Assembly (NCBI GenBank): GCA_017396085.1
Contig: JAFQNC010000014.1
Location: 59,929-123,928, forward strand
Length of the DNA: 64,000 nt
Direction: 5' to 3'
Source of the DNA: Tidjanibacter sp.
GTDB taxonomy: Bacteria > Bacteroidota > Bacteroidia > Bacteroidales > Rikenellaceae
The position numbers were made by a program, and so were the translations under genes. The notes beneath the pieces were generated by a model. That model searched no databases and was not told the DNA's origin. It worked only from the letters and a program-made list of their open reading frames with translations. Below are positions 16,809 through 25,528 of this stretch, piece after piece; position 1 is the stretch's first letter, and each line of letters starts with the position of its first letter.

Positions 16809-18107
16809 ATGATGGAGATTTTGTCGCTCATAACTCAAATGGCACCCTACCTCCTGCTGGGCTTTGGCCTTGCGGGGGTGATGCACGCCTTTGTGCCCAC
16901 TTCGCTCTACCGCCGCTACTTGGGTGGTAATTCGTTTCGCTCGGTGGTTAATGCGGCCCTGCTGGGTATTCCGCTGCCGCTGTGTTCGTGTGGGGTGATA
17001 CCCACCGCAATGTCGCTTCGCAAGGAGGGGGCCTCGAAGGGGGCCACGGTGTCGTTCCTGATTGCCACGCCGCAGACGGGTGTGGACTCCATCATTGCCA
17101 CCTACTCGCTGCTGGGCTTGCCCTTTGCGCTGGTCAGACCATTGGCTGCACTCGTAACCTCCCTCTTCGGAGGAGTGTTGAGCATTGTGGTAGAACGCAA
17201 CAAGGAGGAGCAAACTGCTGCTCCGCAAGTGGCGGAGAACAACACCCTCAGGGGGAAACGCACCCTTGGTCAGAAGATTGTGGAGGCGCTGCGCTACGCC
17301 TATGTGGAGATGATGCAGGACATCGGCAAGACGCTCTTTGTGGGCTTGGTGGTGGCCGGACTTATTACGGTGTTGGTGCCCGACAACTTTTTTGTGCTCT
17401 TTGCCGACAACTCGCTGCTGAGTATGTTGTTGGTGCTGGTGGTGGCGGTGCCTATGTACCTCTGCGCCACGGGCTCCATACCCATCGCTGTGGCCCTGAT
17501 GCTCAAGGGACTCACTCCGGGGGCTGCGTTGGTGTTGCTTATGGCCGGTCCTGCGGCCAATGCCGCATCGGTTATGGTTATTGGTAAGGTGCTGGGGCGT
17601 AGGACCTTGGCGGTCTACATCGTGAGCATTGTGCTGGGTGCCGTAGCCTTCGGCTTGGGGGTTGATTACCTTCTGCCGAGGGAGTGGTTCACCGAGCCTA
17701 TCAGGGCTATTCACGCTGGAGAACACGCCCATATATCGTGGTTCAATGTGGCCTGTTCGGTGGTGCTTGTGGGACTGCTGGTCAATGCGATGATACTGCG
17801 CTACCGCCACAAGGGGCAGGACTCCTGCTCGTGCGGACACAACCACGGCGAGCAGGCGAGCACGCAGGGGTGTGGTTGTGGTGCCGATGAGGTTGCCCAC
17901 ACTGTGGAACATAGGTTCCGTGTTGAGGGTATGCACTGCAACAAGTGCAAGGCCAATGTGGAGCGAGTGCTGCTGGGCGTTGAGGGTGTTGAGAGCGTGA
18001 GCGTGGACCTTGCCACGGGCGATGTGGTTGTGCGTGGCACGGTGGCCGATGTGCAACTGCTCCATAGGGCGGTGGAGTCCATCGGCTTTGAGGTCAGCCT
18101 CAAGTAG
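16809..18107 (+). CDS. SO_0444-type metal efflux permease with C-terminal HMA domain
   Basis: Seen: 432 residues. About eight transmembrane helices make up a permease with the signature GIPLPLCSCGVIPTAMSLRK (about 54-73) and ATPQTGVDSIIATYSLLG; a second half has CATGSIPIAVALMLKGLTPG. After residue 335 comes a Cys/His-rich linker (SCSCGHNHGE, GCGCG) and a heavy-metal-associated domain with the GMHCNKCKANVE metal-binding loop. Known: the SO_0444 family of permeases is linked to Cu/Zn/As export. The fused HMA domain suggests delivery of a soft metal ion to the channel. A second start at the next Met is equally possible. No metal regulator is adjacent. Confidence 0.88.
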   Translation: MMEILSLITQMAPYLLLGFGLAGVMHAFVPTSLYRRYLGGNSFRSVVNAALLGIPLPLCSCGVIPTAMSLRKEGASKGATVSFLIATPQTGVDSIIATYSLLGLPFALVRPLAALVTSLFGGVLSIVVERNKEEQTAAPQVAENNTLRGKRTLGQKIVEALRYAYVEMMQDIGKTLFVGLVVAGLITVLVPDNFFVLFADNSLLSMLLVLVVAVPMYLCATGSIPIAVALMLKGLTPGAALVLLMAGPAANAASVMVIGKVLGRRTLAVYIVSIVLGAVAFGLGVDYLLPREWFTEPIRAIHAGEHAHISWFNVACSVVLVGLLVNAMILRYRHKGQDSCSCGHNHGEQASTQGCGCGADEVAHTVEHRFRVEGMHCNKCKANVERVLLGVEGVESVSVDLATGDVVVRGTVADVQLLHRAVESIGFEVSLK

Positions 18108-18114
18108 CCCACCT

Positions 18115-18262
18115 ACCTCCCGACCTATCCACTACACAAAACAGGCTGTGCCTGCAATTTTCCATTTTCGCAAATGCGATTAAGCGAGCGCAGATGCTGC
18201 TCGCAGACTCTGCCGAGCGAGAGCATTTTAGATGAAATTTATTTCGTCAATTTTCCATTTTC
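18115..18262. repeat. Dispersed modules upstream of the metK promoter
   Basis: The CACAAAACAGGCTGTGCCTG hairpin (about 18132-18152) is followed by an AT tract and a GCGATTAAGCGAGCGCA module (18173-18262), bounded by AAATGC (18174-18179) and GCATTT (18223-18228), with a GATGAAAT / ATTTCGTC hairpin (18231-18249). It leads straight into an AT tract and the metK promoter. Confidence 0.75.
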
Positions 18263-18273
18263 AATTTTATGTG

Positions 18274-18281
18274 TATCTTTG
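18274..18281 (+). promoter_or_regulatory. Promoter (-7 box) of the metK leader
   Basis: TATCTTTG, then CGG, directly after CAATTTTATG. Transcription would start at about 18285-18288, at the 5' strand of the SAM-II stem. Confidence 0.75.
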
Positions 18282-18283
18282 CG

Positions 18284-18402
18284 GCGTGGAAGTGATTTGG
18301 CTGCTTGCAAACCACGCCGACCACGCAGAGGGGGAGAGTGTTTTGACACCACCCACCCTCGGCCCCAATGGGTTAATGTCGGCAAAAAGTGCTAAAAGGC
18401 AA
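18284..18402 (+). promoter_or_regulatory. SAM-II-type riboswitch with an extra stem, upstream of metK
   Basis: P1 pairs GCGTGG (18284-18289) with CCACGC (18312-18317). The loop GTGATTTGGCTGCTTGCA matches the SAM-II core, and GCTAAAAGGCAA (18391-18402) is the 3' pseudoknot strand: TTTGGC pairs with GCTAAA, TTGC with GCAA. Between them a 62-nt insertion is closed by CCGAC (18317-18321) / GTCGG (18378-18382) and holds an inner GAGGG...CCCTC hairpin. Known: SAM-II senses S-adenosylmethionine and usually masks a nearby ribosome-binding site. Here metK begins 190 nt further on, with a repeat block between; a short ORF starts at 18402 instead. Confidence 0.85.
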
Positions 18403-18464
18403 TGAGTTGGGTGCTTGACTCCCCGACCTATTCTCAACCAAACAATCCACCAGTGTGTATTTGA
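18402..18464 (+). CDS. Possible 20-codon leader ORF after the SAM-II aptamer
   Basis: ATG at 18402 overlaps the last base of the pseudoknot strand, and AAAAGG lies 5 nt upstream as a potential ribosome-binding site. The peptide begins MSWVLDSPTY and stops at TGA 18462-18464. It would be the direct target of SAM-dependent masking. There is no homology evidence, so it may be chance. Confidence 0.3.
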   Translation: MSWVLDSPTYSQPNNPPVCI

Positions 18465-18494
18465 AATATTAACCGAATTGAAAGTCGGAAAGCG

Positions 18495-18585
18495 TTGGTT
18501 GGGTGGAGAGAGTGCCGACCTCCCAACTGCACAAAACAAGCTGTGCTTGTAATTTTCCATTTTCCATTTTCAATTTTCAATTTAT
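18495..18585. repeat. Dispersed module between riboswitch and metK
   Basis: CCGACCTCCCAACTGCACAA followed by the CAAGCTGTGCTTG hairpin and an AT tract of CCATTTTC units. It matches the 8860-8897 module except that the stem reads CAAGC/GCTTG instead of CAGGC/GCCTG. Confidence 0.75.
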
Positions 18586-18591
18586 TTAGGT

Positions 18592-19845
18592 ATGGCATTT
18601 TTGTTTACATCGGAGTCGGTATCCGAAGGACACCCCGACAAAGTAGCGGACCAGATTTCTGACGCTATTCTTGACGAATTTTTGCGCAATGATGCTGCCA
18701 GCAAGGTGGCGTGCGAAACCCTCTGCACCACAGGTCTTGTGGTGGTGTCGGGCGAGGTGCGCTCGGATGCCTACGTGGACATTCAGGGCATTGCCCGCAG
18801 GGTGATTGACCAGATTGGCTACAACAAGAGCGAGTACCAATTTGATGGTGCTTCGTGCGGTGTGCTCTCGGCTATCCACGAGCAGTCGGGCGACATCAAC
18901 CAAGGCGTTGTGAGAGAGGTTGAGGAGGAGCAGGGCGCAGGCGACCAAGGTATTATGTTTGGCTACGCCTGCAACGAAACCCGCGAACTTATGCCCGCCA
19001 CACTCATCCTTTCGCACGTGTTGCTCAAAGAGTTGGCCGCCATCCGCAGGGAGGGCGAGGTTATGCGCTACTTGCGCCCCGACTCCAAGAGTCAGGTTAC
19101 CATTGAGTATGGCGAGAATTGGGAGCCACTGAGGGTACACACCATCGTTGTCAGCACCCAGCACGATGACTTTGAGGATTGCCAGCGCATCATTGCCGAT
19201 GACGTGCGCAACATCCTCATCCCCCGCGTGAAGGCTCGCTTGGAGAGGGCAGGGGATAAGTTGGCCGAGTTGATTGACAACGATTACATTCTCTATGTCA
19301 ATCCCACGGGTAAGTTCGTTATCGGTGGCCCCCACGGAGATACCGGCCTGACCGGTAGGAAGATTATCGTGGACACCTATGGTGGTCGTGGAGCCCACGG
19401 TGGCGGTGCCTTCTCGGGTAAGGACTCCTCGAAGGTGGACCGCTCGGCAGCCTATGCCGCACGCCACATTGCCAAGAATATGGTGGCCGCAGGGGTGGCC
19501 GACAGGGTGCTTGTGCAACTCTCCTACGCCATCGGTCTTTCGAGGCCCATCAGTGTCTTTGTGGACACCTATGGCACCTCCCACGTGGCCGCTACGGATG
19601 CAGAGATTGCCGAGGCAGTGTCAGCAGCATTCGACCTGCGTCCCGCAGCCATCGTCAGGAGGTTTGGCCTCACCAACCCCATCTTTGAGCCTACCGCTTC
19701 CTATGGCCACTTCGGCCGTAGGCCCTACACCGAGGAGGTGCAACTCAAAAGAAACGGCCGCACCACCACCAAGACAATCAAATTCTTTGGCTGGGAGGAG
19801 TTGGACGAGGTGGACAACCTGCGTAACATCTTCTTTGCCGAGTAG
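18592..19845 (+). CDS. metK: S-adenosylmethionine synthetase
   Basis: Seen: 417 residues starting [20 protein letters not shown], with the ATP-binding HPDK motif, [12 protein letters not shown], a [20 protein letters not shown] block and [19 protein letters not shown], in the usual order and length for MetK. Known: makes SAM from methionine and ATP. Context: preceded by a SAM-II riboswitch about 190 nt upstream, so product feedback on expression is expected, although the spacer is filled with a dispersed repeat. Followed 70 bp later by an alpha/beta hydrolase gene on the same strand. Confidence 0.98.
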   Translation: MAFLFTSESVSEGHPDKVADQISDAILDEFLRNDAASKVACETLCTTGLVVVSGEVRSDAYVDIQGIARRVIDQIGYNKSEYQFDGASCGVLSAIHEQSGDINQGVVREVEEEQGAGDQGIMFGYACNETRELMPATLILSHVLLKELAAIRREGEVMRYLRPDSKSQVTIEYGENWEPLRVHTIVVSTQHDDFEDCQRIIADDVRNILIPRVKARLERAGDKLAELIDNDYILYVNPTGKFVIGGPHGDTGLTGRKIIVDTYGGRGAHGGGAFSGKDSSKVDRSAAYAARHIAKNMVAAGVADRVLVQLSYAIGLSRPISVFVDTYGTSHVAATDAEIAEAVSAAFDLRPAAIVRRFGLTNPIFEPTASYGHFGRRPYTEEVQLKRNGRTTTKTIKFFGWEELDEVDNLRNIFFAE

Positions 19846-19915
19846 ACGGAGCGGCGTGTAATGTAGAGATATAAGGCTGCGGTTAGGGCCCGAACAAACA
19901 AGAGGAAAAAAACAG

Positions 19916-20707
19916 ATGGAAAAATTTATCATATCAAATGGTTGCGCACTGCGCATCACCGACACCCTCAAAGGGGAGAAGGTTGTAATGTTGCTCCACG
20001 GCTACCTTGAGAGCCTTGACGTGTGGGAGGATTTCCAGAAGTTGCTCACCCCCGACTACCGCGTGGTGGCGATGGACATCCCCGGCCACGGCATTTCGCA
20101 GGTTATGGGCGAGGTCCACACGATGGAGTTCTTGGCCGACACGGTGGTGGGTGTGCTTGACGAGTTGGAGATACCGAAGGCCACGATTGTGGGCCACTCT
20201 ATGGGTGGCTACGTGGCACTGCAAACTCTGCGTATGCACCCCGAGAGGCTCGATGGCATTGTGCTGTTGAGTTCCACCCCCAACCCCGACAGTGAGGACA
20301 AGAAGGCCGATAGGGATAGGGAGATTGCTCTGGTGGAGAAGGGCCACAAGGACCTGCTGGCCCAGACTGCTCCCAATGGGTTTGCTACGAGCAACCTGCG
20401 CCGAATGAGGGACGAGATAGCCTTCCTTGAGGAGCAAATATACGTTACCGAGCCCGAGGGCGTAACGGCTCTGCTGAAGGGTATGAAGGCGAGGTTGGAT
20501 AGCAACGAACTGCTCCAACAGAGCCCTGTGCGCCAACTCTTCATTCTCGGTAAGAAGGACAACTATATTCCGCTGGAGCGTGCGGAGGCGATGGTGGCTG
20601 CCCACCCGCAGGCGGAGGTGGTGTGGTTGGAGAATTCGGGCCATATGGGCTTCTTCGAGGAGCCCGAGGCCACAGCCGAGGCCCTCAAACAATTCCTCGC
20701 CAAATAG
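19916..20707 (+). CDS. Alpha/beta-fold hydrolase
   Basis: Seen: 263 residues with [12 protein letters not shown] (oxyanion-hole HG motif), nucleophile elbow GHSMGG (Ser at about 98), an acid Asp in [13 protein letters not shown], and the catalytic His in [13 protein letters not shown]. No signal peptide, so it acts in the cytoplasm. Known: typical of small esterases or lactonases; the substrate cannot be predicted. Context: follows metK by 70 bp and may be co-transcribed; a strong terminator follows. Confidence 0.9.
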   Translation: MEKFIISNGCALRITDTLKGEKVVMLLHGYLESLDVWEDFQKLLTPDYRVVAMDIPGHGISQVMGEVHTMEFLADTVVGVLDELEIPKATIVGHSMGGYVALQTLRMHPERLDGIVLLSSTPNPDSEDKKADRDREIALVEKGHKDLLAQTAPNGFATSNLRRMRDEIAFLEEQIYVTEPEGVTALLKGMKARLDSNELLQQSPVRQLFILGKKDNYIPLERAEAMVAAHPQAEVVWLENSGHMGFFEEPEATAEALKQFLAK

Positions 20708-20761
20708 CAGAACACCGACTTCGCCAAGAAGGAATACTCCTTCGCACATAAGTCAGAACAA

Positions 20762-20800
20762 ACAAGGGAGAGCAACAATGCTGTTGCTCTCCCTTGTGTT
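20762..20800. terminator. Bidirectional intrinsic terminator
   Basis: A 16-bp perfect stem, ACAAGGGAGAGCAACA / TGTTGCTCTCCCTTGT, lies between the convergent hydrolase and lipoprotein genes. Confidence 0.85.
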
Positions 20801-20825
20801 TAATATGCCGTATGGCTAAACTGAC

Positions 20826-22514
20826 CTATCGGAGGGGCGTGTAGTTACCGAAGAAACCTTTGGTGTTGTTGATGATGCTTCGGTTGCCGGGGACAAAGTT
20901 CACGTGGTGGATGCCACTGTTGCCGGGCTTGCTACTCATAACCTTCATCATCTCACTCTGGCCCGCACTCACGCTACCACCACTGCCATTGTCGCTGGTG
21001 TTGTCATTGATGGTCATCTCGCCCTCGTAGGTACCCTTGATGTAGTTATCATTGTTACCCTTCATATCGAGGACAAACTTGTAGGTGCCGTCATCCTTCT
21101 TGGTAACCTCCAGCACACCCGAGGTGATGAGGTCGTAGACCTCGGTGTCGCCATTGTTCACACACGAGCCATAGATGCGGCGGTTCTGGTCCTCAAAGCC
21201 TTGGTCCACGGTCAGAGCGTTGCCTGAGTCGTTTACCAGATACTTACCTGTGGGGATGCCGCTCTCAAAGTTGCTGCCAATTTCCACATTCACACCCAGC
21301 TGAACAATCTCGTTGCGACTCTTGTCGTAGAGGAACAGGTACCAGTAGGGAACGCTCAGCGTGCCGTTGTCATACTGATAGCGGCCCATATAGAGCATCA
21401 TACCTGCGGTGAACTTGTAGTCCACATTGGAGCGGTCGGCACCGGTGTAGCCGGGCACTACGTTGATTTGGCTGTTGGAGAGTTTGCACTTGTAGCCACC
21501 CTGCACACCATAGGTCTCGGCTGTGATGTCGTAGAGGTTGTTGCCTTTGGGGATGAGTTTTACAAATCCGTCAGTCATCATATCCACATAGGATGTGGCC
21601 TCTTGGTTGATGAAGATAATATCATTGCCATCCTTGTCCTTGGAGATGGTCTCGGTGAGGTCGGCTCTCATCACGGCAGCACCCATAAGGGTTTTGGAGG
21701 TGAGGGTGCCATAGGTGTCGAGGTCGAATTGTCCTTGGGGCAGAATCATACCATTGTCATCGCAAATAAGTTGATACTCTGCAAAGTAGGCACTGTATGT
21801 ATCCTTCCTACCCGTGGCTTGCTGGTTGAGGAACACGGTGTAGTAGTTGGCATCCATAATGCACAAATCCCAGTAGGTCTGACCGCCCTTCAGGGGGTAG
21901 TAGATTGCGTAGGCATAGTAGGGCTGGAAGGTGGTGAAGATGAAATCCTCCCCCAAACCGCAGATGTCCACCTCGCCCTCGTAGCGGCAGACAATGGGTT
22001 TATCCTTGCCAACGGCAACGCCGGCCTCCTTGTTGAGTTTTTTGGCATTGAAGTCCACGTCCATAATGTAGGTGTCGCCCTCTCCGTGCTTGATGTTGAT
22101 TTTACCATCGTGGATGAGCCACATTGCATAGGAGTTGTAGTCGCCACTCTCCATATTTACGTAAGTGGAGCCGGAGAGAATATTGTTGTATGCGCCTTCG
22201 GAAAGTTCGAGGTTACCGAAACTATACTCACCCTCGGGAATTCTGCCGTTGTCCAAGTTGAACTGCAAATCGAGTGAGAGGATGCGGGTGGTTGCGGCCT
22301 CGCCTTCGTCATTGGTGTCGATGGTAGCCAAGCGAAGTACATAGGTGCTCTCAGTGTCGCCACGCTGTGCGAGTCCTTTGTGAGTCAGCATTGCCGAATT
22401 CATCGTCAGTCCGAAGTACATATTCTCCTTGTTGATGTCGGGCACGTCCATTGAGGGTTGGCACGAACAGAACAATATCAAGGCGCAAGCAACTGCCGAT
22501 AGGAGTTTTTTCAT
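20826..22514 (-). CDS. Large surface lipoprotein of unknown function
   Basis: Not recognised by function. Seen: 562 residues; signal peptide MKKLLSAVACALILFCSC with an acylated Cys. The rest shows repeated beta-rich segments, each with a Pro-x-Gly-x-Tyr/Phe turn (RIPEGEYSFGN; ILPQGQFDLDTYG; GIPTGKYLVND), a Thr/Ser-x-Gly strand and a Tyr-x-Gly ending (CRYEGEV, KGTYEGEM). This suggests about three related domains of 130-160 residues. A Gly/Ser/Asn linker (NDNTSDNGSGGSVSAGQ) precedes the C-terminus. Own promoter upstream (22551), terminator downstream; no operon partner. Confidence 0.85.
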   Translation of the reverse strand: MKKLLSAVACALILFCSCQPSMDVPDINKENMYFGLTMNSAMLTHKGLAQRGDTESTYVLRLATIDTNDEGEAATTRILSLDLQFNLDNGRIPEGEYSFGNLELSEGAYNNILSGSTYVNMESGDYNSYAMWLIHDGKINIKHGEGDTYIMDVDFNAKKLNKEAGVAVGKDKPIVCRYEGEVDICGLGEDFIFTTFQPYYAYAIYYPLKGGQTYWDLCIMDANYYTVFLNQQATGRKDTYSAYFAEYQLICDDNGMILPQGQFDLDTYGTLTSKTLMGAAVMRADLTETISKDKDGNDIIFINQEATSYVDMMTDGFVKLIPKGNNLYDITAETYGVQGGYKCKLSNSQINVVPGYTGADRSNVDYKFTAGMMLYMGRYQYDNGTLSVPYWYLFLYDKSRNEIVQLGVNVEIGSNFESGIPTGKYLVNDSGNALTVDQGFEDQNRRIYGSCVNNGDTEVYDLITSGVLEVTKKDDGTYKFVLDMKGNNDNYIKGTYEGEMTINDNTSDNGSGGSVSAGQSEMMKVMSSKPGNSGIHHVNFVPGNRSIINNTKGFFGNYTPLR

Positions 22515-22550
22515 AACTATAATTTTGGTATTAAACTTCGTATTTGGCTA

Positions 22551-22558
22551 CAAATATA
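22551..22558 (-). promoter_or_regulatory. Predicted promoter (-7 box) of the large lipoprotein gene
   Basis: The minus strand reads TATATTTG, matching TAnnTTTG, 37 nt upstream of the start at 22514. Confidence 0.55.
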
Positions 22559-22609
22559 TAAATATATTTTTAATATTTAACTCGGTTTGTAACAAAAAGG
22601 CCCTATTTT

Positions 22610-23863
22610 TCACTCGCCCACAATGGTGGTTATGAAGTGGTTGGGGCGGAGATATTTGGCTGCCACGGCTTGCAAATGCTCGGCTGTGGTGTCGGCCACC
22701 TGTCGGAGGAGTTTTTCGGTGTAGTCGTTGTCGGTGCCGTTTTGGATGTTTTCAATGGCCACGTCTGCCACGCCAAAGGGGCCGTCAAATATGCGCATCA
22801 CATCGCCGAAGATGATGTTTTTGACCATCTGCAACTCCTGCTCGCTCATAGGCTCGGCACAAAACCTCTCCACCTCACGGAAGATTTCGCCAATGGCCTC
22901 CTCGGTGTACTCCGAGGCCACATCGGCACTCATCACAAAGTAGCCGCTGCGGTCGAGGTTTATCATTGCGGCATAGGCTCCATAGGTGTAGCCGTTCCTC
23001 TCACGCAGGTTTTGCATCAGTCGGGAGCCGAAGTAGCCACCCAGCGCGGTTGCCACCATCTGCATAGCCACAAAGTCGGGGTGGGTGCGGGGGAAGAGCG
23101 GTAGGCCCACTTTCAGACACGACTGCACTGCCCCCTCCACTTTGAGGGTGGCACGCAGGGTGGGCTGTGGTGCAGGTATGGTGCGCTCACATCGGGGGCC
23201 GTTGGGTAGCCCTTCAAGGATGGCCTTGGTGAGGGCTATGTGCTCCTCGGTGATGTCGCCACAGAGCACTGCAAAACACCCCTCGGCGGTGTAGTGGGTG
23301 CGGTAGAATTCCTCCACATCACCTCTGCAAAGGGTGTCGTAGGCCTCCGCAGGGGAGGTTACACCATAGGGGTGGTCGGCTCCGAACAGACTGCGCCCGA
23401 AGAGTTCGCGCGAGAGGTGGTCGGGCTTGCTGCGTTGCACGATGAGTTGCTCTTTGCGCTTGGTGCGGTAGACCTCCAACTCTCGCTCGGGGAATGTGGG
23501 GTGGAGGATGACCTGCTCGGCAATCTCAAAGGTCTCGGCGGCAAACTTGGAGAGCGAACAGTAGGTCAGCACAGCCCAGTCGCGGTCGATGTTGGCATCG
23601 AAGTAGGAGCCCACGAAGTCCAAACGCTCGGCAATTTCAAGGGCCGAAAAACGCTCCGTACCCTCCGAGAGGGTGTTCACCGTGGCCGAAGCACTGAAGG
23701 GTACACTCTGCCACGAGGTGCCTGCACGGAAGATAAAACTAACCCTCACAACCCCTTGGTTGGAGTTGTGCATCGTGTAGAGCCGTGTGCCGTTGGCGCA
23801 GGTGTGAAGGGTGGCGTGGGGCACCTTGGGACTGGGTGTGAAATATATCGGTGGTCGTTTCAT
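22610..23863 (-). CDS. M16-family peptidase-like subunit lacking the zinc motif
   Basis: Seen: 417 residues from the ATG at 23863 (MKRPPIYFTPSPKVP). A further in-frame ATG upstream would add 56 residues that overlap the preceding gene and is rejected. The fold matches M16 (pitrilysin/MPP): the N-terminal strand block RLYTMHNSNQGVVRVSFIFR, then GYTYGAYAAMI and a C-terminal half. Where active members have HxxEH, this protein has SASATVNTLSEGT, so zinc cannot be bound. Known: many bacteria encode M16 pairs, one catalytic and one not, that work as a heterodimer. Context: 52 bp after the catalytic partner gene. Confidence 0.9.
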   Translation of the reverse strand: MKRPPIYFTPSPKVPHATLHTCANGTRLYTMHNSNQGVVRVSFIFRAGTSWQSVPFSASATVNTLSEGTERFSALEIAERLDFVGSYFDANIDRDWAVLTYCSLSKFAAETFEIAEQVILHPTFPERELEVYRTKRKEQLIVQRSKPDHLSRELFGRSLFGADHPYGVTSPAEAYDTLCRGDVEEFYRTHYTAEGCFAVLCGDITEEHIALTKAILEGLPNGPRCERTIPAPQPTLRATLKVEGAVQSCLKVGLPLFPRTHPDFVAMQMVATALGGYFGSRLMQNLRERNGYTYGAYAAMINLDRSGYFVMSADVASEYTEEAIGEIFREVERFCAEPMSEQELQMVKNIIFGDVMRIFDGPFGVADVAIENIQNGTDNDYTEKLLRQVADTTAEHLQAVAAKYLRPNHFITTIVGE

Positions 23864-23915
23864 TGTTGCAATGGGGGAAAAGTGTGGTGTATGGTGTGGT
23901 GGTCGGTGTGTGTGC

Positions 23916-25157
23916 CTATTGCTGGGTTTTGCGATAGATGAGCGTTGCACTGCGCTGCGGGGTAAGCCTCGTGCGCACATAGGAGGCAATCTCCTCGGCA
24001 GTGATGGAGCGATAGATGTCAATCTCGCCATTGAGCAGAGCCATATCGCCCAACATTGAGTAGAAACCGAGGTTCATCGCTTTGTTCATCACGTTGAGTT
24101 CGCCAAAGGTTATGTTGGCCTCAAACTTGTTCTTCACCTTCTGGAGTTCATACTCCCCGATGGGCTCCTCGGCCAGTAGTCGCAACTCCTCGTAGAGGGC
24201 CTCTTCGGCCTGCTCGACACTCACACCCGAGCAGAGTTGGCCGGTGAGTATGAGCATACCTTGGCCCACCTCGCCGGTGATGTAGGCATTGGCGGCTGAG
24301 AAAATCTGCTTTTGTTTGACAAGGTGCTGGAACAATCGGGCCGACTCGCCACCGGCCAGCAGGTCGGTCAGCAGGTCGCACAGATAGTATCCCCTCTCGG
24401 TGCGCCTCTCCATAAGGAAGGCTATGGTGATTTGGTCGGCTGGCACGGCTGCCTCAATAACCCTGCGCACGGGGCCTGCAAGTGGCTCCTGCTGCACCTC
24501 GGCTCTCACGGGAGCGGGTAGGGCAGGTAGGTGCCCAAAGTAACTCTCGGCAGCCTCAAACACCCTCTCGGGCTCAATGCCTGCCGACACACTCAGAATG
24601 GCCCCCGAGGGAACGTAGAAGCGGTCGTAAAATCCACGCACCTCCTCAAGTGTTGCCTCTCGGATGTGGTCGGGAGTGAGTCCAATGACGGGCCAACGAT
24701 AGGGGCTGGTGGTGTAGACCATCTCTCTGATGGTGTGCCACTGCTCGCCATAGGGGCGGTTGAGGTAACGCTGACGGAACTCCTCAATCACCACACTCTT
24801 CTCCACCTCCAACGTCTGGGCGTTGATGTTAAGCCCCCTCATACGGTCGGCCTCCAACCAAAGGCCCGTAAGGAAGTTCTCCTTGGGCATTGTGAGGTAG
24901 AAATCGGTGTAGTCGGCCGAGGTGAAGGCGTTGTTTTCGCCACAAACCTCCTGCACGGGGGTGTCGTAGGAGGGCACGGTAGCGGTGCCACGAAACATCA
25001 GATGCTCAAACAGATGGGCAAATCCGGTGCGGTCGGGCGACTCATCGGCCGAGCCCACGGCATAGAGCAGATTGACGGCCGCCATACCGGAGCAATCATC
25101 ATAGTTGGCCAACACTTTGAGTCCGTTGGCGAGGGTGTGCTCTTTGAAATCTATCAT
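23916..25157 (-). CDS. M16-family zinc metallopeptidase, catalytic subunit
   Basis: Seen: 413 residues with the inverted zinc motif HLFEH (about residues 48-52) and the downstream third-ligand Glu region (EKSVVIEEFRQRYLNRPYGE). RHTL-type helices and a C-terminal M16 domain (GYYLCDLLTDLLAGGESARL) follow. There is no signal peptide. Known: M16 proteases degrade oligopeptides inside a closed chamber. Context: first gene of a two-gene operon with the non-catalytic M16 subunit. Confidence 0.95.
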   Translation of the reverse strand: MIDFKEHTLANGLKVLANYDDCSGMAAVNLLYAVGSADESPDRTGFAHLFEHLMFRGTATVPSYDTPVQEVCGENNAFTSADYTDFYLTMPKENFLTGLWLEADRMRGLNINAQTLEVEKSVVIEEFRQRYLNRPYGEQWHTIREMVYTTSPYRWPVIGLTPDHIREATLEEVRGFYDRFYVPSGAILSVSAGIEPERVFEAAESYFGHLPALPAPVRAEVQQEPLAGPVRRVIEAAVPADQITIAFLMERRTERGYYLCDLLTDLLAGGESARLFQHLVKQKQIFSAANAYITGEVGQGMLILTGQLCSGVSVEQAEEALYEELRLLAEEPIGEYELQKVKNKFEANITFGELNVMNKAMNLGFYSMLGDMALLNGEIDIYRSITAEEIASYVRTRLTPQRSATLIYRKTQQ

Positions 25158-25528
25158 CGTTGCAAAAAAGCAATGTTAAGTTTATTTTATTTTTTTGCTC
25201 GCCCCTGCCGACCTTGTTTCCGTGTACGCACACGGTGCAGGGTTGGTCAGGCCTTCGGGTAAGCCGTTTATAATCAGTCCGAAACCCGCTTCGTGCGGTT
25301 TGTTATTTTTGTAACACACTGATAATGTTAGACAAATAACAACCGTCAAGAACAAATTGGGGCCGAAAAAATCGCCCAAAGGTAGTACTTTTTTAGAGTA
25401 GATTTACTATATTTGCGAGTTGAAAATTGTGTGGGCACTCAAAATGGGCCCCGCAGGCCGATAGACCTAATATAACTACGCGAAAAAACAAAATCACACA
25501 ATAAACACTATTCATAAACCAAAAATTT
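25158..25528. other. 371-bp intergenic region between M16 and PFOR genes
   Basis: Holds small hairpins (CCGTGTACGCACACGG at about 25220; AACCCGCTTCGTGCGGTTT at about 25283) and the PFOR promoter. None of the dispersed composite modules is present. No ORF supported. Confidence 0.5.
25408..25415 (+). promoter_or_regulatory. Promoter (-7 box) of nifJ
   Basis: TATATTTG, then CGAG, giving a leader of about 110 nt before the ATG at 25529. Confidence 0.55.
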
